Positions 12,665 to 17,593 of a stretch of DNA of 17,593 nucleotides are shown in pieces. Both the position numbers and the translations under genes were made by a program. Origin of the DNA: Spirochaetaceae bacterium UBA6243 (lineage in GTDB: Bacteria; Spirochaetota; Spirochaetia; Treponematales; Rectinemataceae); the NCBI GenBank assembly GCA_002441395.1, contig DJVZ01000008.1, forward strand, positions 1-17,593, read 5' to 3'. The notes beneath the pieces are model-generated. The model saw only the letters and a program-made list of their open reading frames with translations. It was not told the DNA's origin and searched no databases. Each line of letters begins with the position of its first letter. Positions within the stretch are counted from its first letter, which is position 1.

Positions 12665-13651
12665 ATGGCAGAAATGACGTATAGAGAAGCACTCAATCGC
12701 GCCCTGGATGAAGAGATGGCGCGCGACGACAGGGTTTTCTTAATTGGCGAAGAGGTCGGTGAGTATGATGGCGCATATAAAGTCTCCCGCGGGTTGCTCT
12801 CAAAGTACGGCCCGAAGCGCGTCAGGGATACACCGATTTCGGAGCTTGGGTTTACAGGGCTCGGTGTGGGCGCGGCGATTGCCGGGCTACGGCCCGTGGT
12901 CGAATGGATGACCCATAATTTTGCGCTGCTGGCACTCGATCAGGTCGTGAACAACGCGGCGAAGCTCAGGCAGATGTCGGGCGGCCAGCTTTCCGTACCC
13001 ATCGTTTTTCGAGGGCCGAACGGACCGGCCGAATTTCTCGCCGCGCAGCATTCCCAGGCTTTAGGCAGCTATTGGATGCATGTGCCCGGGCTCAAGGTTG
13101 TGGCTCCTGCGACACCGGCCGACGCATATGGGCTTCTCAAGAGCGCGATTCGCAATGACAACCCAGTCGTCATGCTTGAGGCTGAGCTCATGTATGCCTG
13201 GAAAGGCGAAGTTTCCGAACAGGAATTCCTGGTGCCGATAGGCAAGGCGCGGATTGCCAGAGAAGGCGTGGATGTCACGCTCATTACATATTCGAAGCCG
13301 ATTCGGGTGGTCGAAGAAGCGGCGGATCGTCTTGCGGAAAAGGGTGTGCAGGCGGAAGTGATCGATCTTCGCAGTCTGAGGCCTCTCGACGAAGAGACCA
13401 TCGTCAATTCGGTGCGGAAAACAGGCCGCTGTGTGGTCGTCGATGAAGCCTGGCCTCTGGCGAGCCCTGGCGCAACGATTGCCCATCTTGTGGATTCGCG
13501 GTGCTTCGATGTGCTCGACGCGCCTGTAGAGCTTGTGTCGGGCGAAGATGTGCCGATGCCCTACAACCACACGCTCGAACTTGCTGCGCAGCCTTCGGTG
13601 GAAAAGGTGATTGCGGCTGTGGCTAAGGTTCTCTATCGGGAGGATGTATAG
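12665..13651 (+). CDS. pdhB: Pyruvate dehydrogenase E1 component, beta subunit
   Basis: This 328-residue subunit pairs with E1 alpha to bind thiamine diphosphate. It shows GEEVGEYDGAYKVSRG (28-43), RDTPISELGFTGLGVGAA with the conserved Glu60, then FRGPNGPAEFLAAQHSQ, GLKVVAPATPADAYGLLK and a C-terminal half with RSLRPLDEETI. I chose ATG 12665 (MAEMTYREAL): AAAGGA (12651-12656) lies eight bases before it, whereas an in-frame ATG three codons earlier overlaps that site. The gap to the E1 alpha stop is 12 bases, and the E2 ATG follows this stop by one base. Confidence 0.94.
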   Translation: MAEMTYREALNRALDEEMARDDRVFLIGEEVGEYDGAYKVSRGLLSKYGPKRVRDTPISELGFTGLGVGAAIAGLRPVVEWMTHNFALLALDQVVNNAAKLRQMSGGQLSVPIVFRGPNGPAEFLAAQHSQALGSYWMHVPGLKVVAPATPADAYGLLKSAIRNDNPVVMLEAELMYAWKGEVSEQEFLVPIGKARIAREGVDVTLITYSKPIRVVEEAADRLAEKGVQAEVIDLRSLRPLDEETIVNSVRKTGRCVVVDEAWPLASPGATIAHLVDSRCFDVLDAPVELVSGEDVPMPYNHTLELAAQPSVEKVIAAVAKVLYREDV

Positions 13652-13652
13652 T

Positions 13653-15062
13653 ATGGCAGAGGTTTTGCGGATGATTGCGCTTTCTCCAACGATGAGTGAA
13701 GGCAGAATTGCCAAATGGAAGATGAATGAAGGGACGGAATTTTCATCGGGCGATGTGCTCTGCGAGGTGGAGACCGATAAAGCGAGTATGGACTATGAGG
13801 CACCTACAAGCGCGTCGCTGTTGAAGATAATTTTGCAGGCCGGCGGAACGGCGAAGGTGGGCGACCCGATCGCGGTGATTGGCCAGAAGGGTGAGGACTA
13901 TGCTTCTCTCTTGAAGGAAAGGGCCTCTGAGGCGGGCGTCGCCGAGAAGAAGGCTCCCGGGCAGCAGCCTTCGAAGGAAGTTTCCCAAAAAGAGAAGGCT
14001 GTGCCTGGAAAAACAGAACAGGAGCCAGGGTCGACTCCGGAGAGTGCGCCACAGTCGGATACAGAGAATGCACCGCCGCGTGCGCCGAAGGCGAGCCCGG
14101 CGAGTGTGGGCGCCGCTCCGCGCCAGACACCCCAGGCTCCGGCGAGCGTGCCCCCATCGAGTCCTCTCGCGCGCAAACTTGCGCTTGAAAAGGGAATTGA
14201 TATCCGTCTTGTGCCGGGTTCCGGTCCCAATGGGCGCGTCGTTGAACGCGATATTCTGGAATTTGCGGAAAGGCCGAAAAACACTGTAGTTCCCGAGGTC
14301 GCTCCGCAAGAGCTTCGCCAGGGGCCAACCGTCATTCAGCCGAACATGAAGCGCCTAGTGATTGCCCGGCGCCTGAGCGAATCGTTCTTTACTGCTCCCC
14401 ATTATTTTCTCAAGAAGAAAATTAACGCGGAGGCCCTGCTTGAACTGCGCGCGACCGCCAATGCCGGCCGCCCCGCCAAACTCTCATTCAACGCCTTCCT
14501 TATGAAAATTGTCGCGGAGGCCCTTGTTCGCCATCCCGAAATTAATGTGTACTGGCGCGTACCGGCCGCCGCAAGCGCCGCAGATGCCGCCGCAAGCCCT
14601 GAGCCTCCCACGGCTATGCGCCCCATCCTCGAGCAGCGCCACAGCATCGACGTTGGGCTGGCGGTCGCGCTTCCTGACGGCCTCATCACTCCGGTGGTCC
14701 GCGACTGTAACCTGAAATCGGCGAGTGACATCGATGCGGAACTTGCGCAGCTCATTGAAAAGGCGCGCGGGGGCCGCCTTGCCCCCGAGGAATATGAAGG
14801 CGCGGGCTTCACTGTCACCAATCTCGGTTCGTTTGGCATCGACGAGTTCACCGCGATCATCAACCCCCCAGGGTCCGCGATTCTTGCGGTGGGTGCGATT
14901 GTAAAAGAGCCAATTGTCGGCGATAATGATGTAATCCGTGTTGCGCAGACTCTCACCCTGACCCTCGGGTGCGATCATCGGAGCATCGATGGGGCAGTGG
15001 GGGCCGTATTTTTGGCTGACCTTGCCAGAATGCTCGAAAACCCTGGAATGGCGCTGGTGTAA
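13653..15062 (+). CDS. pdhC: Pyruvate dehydrogenase E2 component (dihydrolipoamide acetyltransferase)
   Basis: This 469-residue core enzyme passes the acyl group from E1 to CoA. Residues 1-80 are a single lipoyl domain with the lipoylated Lys43 in ETDKASMDYE. A Pro/Ala/Lys/Glu-rich flexible linker follows (about 85-175). The peripheral-subunit-binding domain is at about 176-212 (SSPLARKLALEKGIDIRL, PNGRVVERDILEF). The catalytic domain runs from 240 to 469, ending with TVTNLGSFGIDEF and the active-site DHRSIDGA (441-448). Within the catalytic domain, residues about 304-325 carry an unusual Ala/Pro-rich insertion made by a 7-codon tandem duplication. ATG 13653 is preceded by GGGAGGA (13638-13643); an overlapping longer frame inside pdhB has no homology. 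Confidence 0.94.
   Translation: MAEVLRMIALSPTMSEGRIAKWKMNEGTEFSSGDVLCEVETDKASMDYEAPTSASLLKIILQAGGTAKVGDPIAVIGQKGEDYASLLKERASEAGVAEKKAPGQQPSKEVSQKEKAVPGKTEQEPGSTPESAPQSDTENAPPRAPKASPASVGAAPRQTPQAPASVPPSSPLARKLALEKGIDIRLVPGSGPNGRVVERDILEFAERPKNTVVPEVAPQELRQGPTVIQPNMKRLVIARRLSESFFTAPHYFLKKKINAEALLELRATANAGRPAKLSFNAFLMKIVAEALVRHPEINVYWRVPAAASAADAAASPEPPTAMRPILEQRHSIDVGLAVALPDGLITPVVRDCNLKSASDIDAELAQLIEKARGGRLAPEEYEGAGFTVTNLGSFGIDEFTAIINPPGSAILAVGAIVKEPIVGDNDVIRVAQTLTLTLGCDHRSIDGAVGAVFLADLARMLENPGMALV
14565..14597 (+). repeat. In-frame 21-base tandem duplication inside the E2 catalytic domain
   Basis: GCCGCCGCAAGC occurs at 14565-14576 and again at 14586-14597, 21 bases apart, so the protein repeats AAAS at residues 305-308 and 312-315. 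Typical E2 proteins have a short turn here, between the INVYW-type strand and the conserved IDVGLAVALPDGLITPV strand. The period is exactly seven codons, so the frame is kept. Confidence 0.75.
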
Positions 15063-15126
15063 GGCGCGAACCTCTTGCACGACCCGCCGCAAGGCGAGTT
15101 CAAAGTTTGAATTCGGGAGCGATGAA

Positions 15127-16548
15127 ATGGAATCAAAGCAATACGATTTTGTGGTGATCGGGGCAGGCCCGGGAGGCTATGTCGCGGCGATTCGCGCCGC
15201 GCAGCTTGGCCTCACGACAGCCGTCGTTGAAAAAAACCTTGTAGGCGGGGTGTGTCTCAATATCGGCTGCATCCCGTCCAAATCACTTATTCACAATGCC
15301 CGCCTGTTTGCCGAGGGCAAAAAACTGCTCGAAACGTGCGGCGCAAAGGTTGACCTGAGTGGTTTTGATTACGCGCAGGTGTGGAAAGCTTCACGTTTGG
15401 CCGCGGACAGGCTCTCGAAAGGTGTGAGTTATCTTCTAAAGAAGAATAAAGTGGAACTCGTTCAAGGGAAAGCGACGCTTTCAGGCGCGGGCACGGTCGA
15501 TGTGGAGACTGAGGGCGGCGCCCGGCAGCTCAAGGCAAAAGCCATTCTTCTCGCCACGGGTTCGAGACCACGACCCATCCCCGGATTCGAGTTTGACGAA
15601 AAGAAAATTCTCTCATCCACCGGCATGCTCATGAGCGAAAAATTGCCCGGGCGTCTCTTCATTCTTGGCGCCGGCGCGATCGGCATGGAGTTCGCGTATG
15701 TGATGAACGCCTTTGGCGTCGAAGTGACCGTCGCCGAACTTTTGCCGAGAGTGTTGCCGCTCGAGGATGAAGAAGCGTCGAAGATTGTCGAAAAGGAATT
15801 CCGTGCCCGGGGTATTGCCATCCATACCGGGGCAAAGGCCAGCGGCGCGGAGGTCAAAGGCGACCATGTGGTGGTTCATCTCACCGATGCGCAGGGCTCT
15901 CCTCTCGAGATCGAGACCGATGCCGCGCTGGTGTCGGTCGGGCGTACGACGAATATCGATGGTCTCGGCATTGAGAAACTTGGCATGCGCGTGGAGCGCG
16001 GCTACATAATCACCGGCGAATATCACGAGACATCCTGCGCGGGTATCTATGCCGTGGGAGATATCACGACCTATCCGCAGCTCGCGCATGCCGCATCGAA
16101 GGCCGGGGAAATCGTCGCAGAGCGGGTCGCGCATCTGTTGAAAGGCGCGCCGAATCCCCGGGAGCATGTGCTCGACAGGCTGCATGTGCCCAGCGCCGTG
16201 TATTGCGAACCGGAAGTGGCCTCCTTTGGGCTCTCGGAGGCGAGCGCGAAGGAAAAGGCTATTCAGTATGAAGTGGCGAGGTTCCCCTATCGCGGGAATG
16301 GGCGCGCGGTGGCGGTGGAGGCGCCCGAAGGTCAGGTGAAAATCGTGTTCGACCCGGACACGAAGGCTATTCTCGGCGCTTCGATCGTTGGCGAGAGCGC
16401 GGCGGATACTGTCCACGAGCTCCTGCTTGCTTCCAAAGCCGAGCTCACCGCGGAAGATGTCGCGGAACTTGTGCACGCGCACCCGACGATCTCCGAAACG
16501 ATCATGGAAGCCTCGAAAGCCGTCCTCGGGCATGCGATTCACATTTGA
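15127..16548 (+). CDS. lpdA: Dihydrolipoamide dehydrogenase (E3)
   Basis: This 473-residue flavoenzyme reoxidises dihydrolipoamide on E2 with NAD+. The FAD-binding motif is GAGPGGYVAA (12-21); the redox disulphide is in GGVCLNIGCIPSKS (Cys43 and Cys48). The NAD-binding motif is ILGAGAIGMEFA, followed by ATGSRPRPIPG upstream and GIYAVGDITTYPQLAHAAS for the second FAD site. The C-terminal base is in HAHPTISE (His452, Glu457), supplied to the partner subunit of the dimer. ATG 15127 is supported by GGGAG (15115-15119) and by homology; the longer frame back to 14989 runs inside the E2 end. It is the last gene of the operon; its stop directly abuts the stop of the arsC-like gene on the opposite strand. 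Confidence 0.95.
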   Translation: MESKQYDFVVIGAGPGGYVAAIRAAQLGLTTAVVEKNLVGGVCLNIGCIPSKSLIHNARLFAEGKKLLETCGAKVDLSGFDYAQVWKASRLAADRLSKGVSYLLKKNKVELVQGKATLSGAGTVDVETEGGARQLKAKAILLATGSRPRPIPGFEFDEKKILSSTGMLMSEKLPGRLFILGAGAIGMEFAYVMNAFGVEVTVAELLPRVLPLEDEEASKIVEKEFRARGIAIHTGAKASGAEVKGDHVVVHLTDAQGSPLEIETDAALVSVGRTTNIDGLGIEKLGMRVERGYIITGEYHETSCAGIYAVGDITTYPQLAHAASKAGEIVAERVAHLLKGAPNPREHVLDRLHVPSAVYCEPEVASFGLSEASAKEKAIQYEVARFPYRGNGRAVAVEAPEGQVKIVFDPDTKAILGASIVGESAADTVHELLLASKAELTAEDVAELVHAHPTISETIMEASKAVLGHAIHI

Positions 16549-16989
16549 TTATTCAATGACGCGAGGCCACGCTTCGACGAATTCTTGGACCTTTTTCTCG
16601 ATCGCATCGCGGATAAACCGTACTTTTGTCATGATTTCGTCATCGGAACCGTGAAAAGATGAGGGATCGTCGAATGGCCAGTGAAGCGTAATTGGTGCAC
16701 CAGGGAAAACCGGACAGCGCTCCGCGGCCTCTTTTGAGCAGACAGTTACCACGACGTGATAGAAACGCCCTTCTTTATGGAAATCAAATACGCTCTTTGT
16801 CTGATTTTTCGAGATATCGATGCCGACTTCCGCCATTGCGCGCACGGCATATGGATTGAGTGTTCCGGGTTCGAGCCCCGCGCTCTCTGCGATAAAGTTC
16901 TCTCCCCCGTATTTCTTGCAGAAAGCTTCGGCCATTTGACTGCGGGCCGAATTGTGTACGCACAGAAACAACGCTCTGACCATATTCAA
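16549..16989 (-). CDS. arsC: Low-molecular-weight phosphatase-like arsenate reductase (thioredoxin type)
   Basis: This 146-residue protein reduces arsenate to arsenite in the cytoplasm if it is a true ArsC. The P-loop CVHNSARSQMAE (Cys10, CX5R) and the pair C84 and C92 in VCSKEAAERCPVFPG supply the three cysteines of thioredoxin-coupled ArsC; HWPFDDPSSF holds the catalytic Asp-Pro. The start is uncertain: TTG 16989 has GAAGGA seven bases upstream, while ATG 16983 would sit 13 bases from it, so I prefer the TTG. No arsB, acr3 or ArsR gene lies next to it, so an isolated reductase or a protein-tyrosine-phosphatase role remains possible. Its stop codon begins the base after the E3 stop. Confidence 0.88.
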   Translation of the reverse strand: MNMVRALFLCVHNSARSQMAEAFCKKYGGENFIAESAGLEPGTLNPYAVRAMAEVGIDISKNQTKSVFDFHKEGRFYHVVVTVCSKEAAERCPVFPGAPITLHWPFDDPSSFHGSDDEIMTKVRFIRDAIEKKVQEFVEAWPRVIE

Positions 16990-17064
16990 AAAATAGTCCT
17001 TCTCTTCGAAAGCAGTGTTAAGTCTCTGTTAATAATCTGTTTTCCCCGGATTGCGGGCTGCGGA

Positions 17065-17592
17065 TCACCACCGCTCCCAGTGCAGGCGTTCCGTGTTCCA
17101 CTTGTCCTTTGCTTTTTCACCGCCACGCGGGATACCCACGGGGATAAGGCAGAGAGGCTGAATGTAATCAGGGAGGCCGAGCAGCTCTCTGACGGGGTGG
17201 ATGCGGTCAGGGTGCGGGTAGACGGCGGTCCAGACCGCACCGAGCCCCATGGATTCTGCGGCGAGCAAAATGTTTTCCGCCGCAGCGGCACAGTCGATGA
17301 CCCACATTACGGATTCAGAGCCGCCCCACTGCCGCCGCATGTCTCCGCATACGATGATCGCGGCGCTTGCGTGGGCCGCCATCTTGGCGTAAGGAAGGCG
17401 GGCGGCCAGATCGCCGAGCATGGCATTTTCCGTAATGACGATGAATTCCCAGGGACGCTGATCAACCGCCGATGGCGCGGCCATCCCCGCGCGCGCAAGT
17501 ACCTCGAGTTTTTCTTTGGGAATAGTGCCTTCTGCATATGCCCGGACGCTTTTCCTGGAGAATATGGTTCTTAGTGTTTCATTCAAATCCAC
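17065..17592 (-). CDS. Nitroreductase-family flavoprotein (start near window edge)
   Basis: This protein of about 175 residues has the FMN-binding nitroreductase fold, using NAD(P)H to reduce nitro- or quinone-type substrates. The N-terminus reads TLRTIFSRKSVRAYAEGTIP, then MAAPSAVDQRPWEFIVIT, typical phosphate- and flavin-contacting segments; the C-terminus LIPVGIPRGGEKAKDKW with HWERW is also typical. The only start visible is GTG at 17592, one base inside the window, so the true N-terminus may lie outside; the family N-terminus is nearly complete, so little is missing. It reads toward the arsC-like gene with a 75-base gap, in which I see only the arsC ribosome site. The two may be cotranscribed, but no partner function is evident. 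Confidence 0.88.
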   Translation of the reverse strand: MDLNETLRTIFSRKSVRAYAEGTIPKEKLEVLARAGMAAPSAVDQRPWEFIVITENAMLGDLAARLPYAKMAAHASAAIIVCGDMRRQWGGSESVMWVIDCAAAAENILLAAESMGLGAVWTAVYPHPDRIHPVRELLGLPDYIQPLCLIPVGIPRGGEKAKDKWNTERLHWERW

Positions 17593-17593
17593 T

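Noticed and set aside
14989..15126. A 46-codon N-terminal extension of the E3 frame
   Set aside because: It overlaps the end of E2 out of frame and lacks homology; the ribosome site precedes ATG 15127.
1..17593. CRISPR array, tRNA, rRNA or intact insertion sequence
   Set aside because: No regularly spaced repeats, no tRNA- or rRNA-like stretches and no paired terminal inverted repeats with an intact transposase were seen on reading both strands.

Overview
The window reads as one chromosomal segment of a bacterium with many lipoproteins and moderate GC. I infer, with moderate confidence, Spirochaetota. The grounds are a spirochaete-like GroES N-terminus and a DUF4398-like Ala-rich lipoprotein; no rRNA or tRNA gene is present to settle it.

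Positions 1-3120 are a degraded, rearranged strip. It holds a groES N-terminus cut by a nonsense codon, an antisense scrap of an IS630-type transposase, an intact AT-rich Phd/YefM-RelE/ParE toxin-antitoxin pair with its own promoter, a scrap of an IS1182-like transposase, one intact exported alpha/beta hydrolase, and a UPF0210 (DUF711) pseudogene with an internal deletion and a frameshift.

Positions 3131-8484 (minus strand) are a complete, tightly coupled peptide-type ABC importer operon. Its order is a binding lipoprotein, two permeases, and one fused double-ATPase. It is transcribed away from a MarR-type regulator (8746-9228, plus). The AT-rich gap between them carries a perfect 16-bp palindrome, a good candidate operator.

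Positions 9322-10145 are a self-contained unit: a strong promoter, a DUF4398-like lipoprotein gene and a hairpin terminator.

Positions 10235-16548 (plus) form one long pyruvate dehydrogenase operon: a lipoate-protein ligase that appears to be leaderless, a PNPOx-like flavin-fold protein, E1 alpha, E1 beta, E2 and E3. The ligase would attach scavenged lipoate to the single lipoyl domain of E2, E1 would decarboxylate pyruvate (or a related 2-oxoacid or acetoin), and E3 would reoxidise the lipoamide.

The right end carries a thioredoxin-type ArsC-like phosphatase/arsenate reductase, whose stop codon directly abuts that of E3 on the other strand, and a nitroreductase at the window edge.

I see no CRISPR array, intact insertion sequence or clear new defence system. 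The points most worth a second look are the leaderless lipoate ligase, the PNPOx gene embedded in the PDH operon, the MarR palindrome, a recent in-frame duplication in the E2 catalytic domain, and the pseudogene strip.
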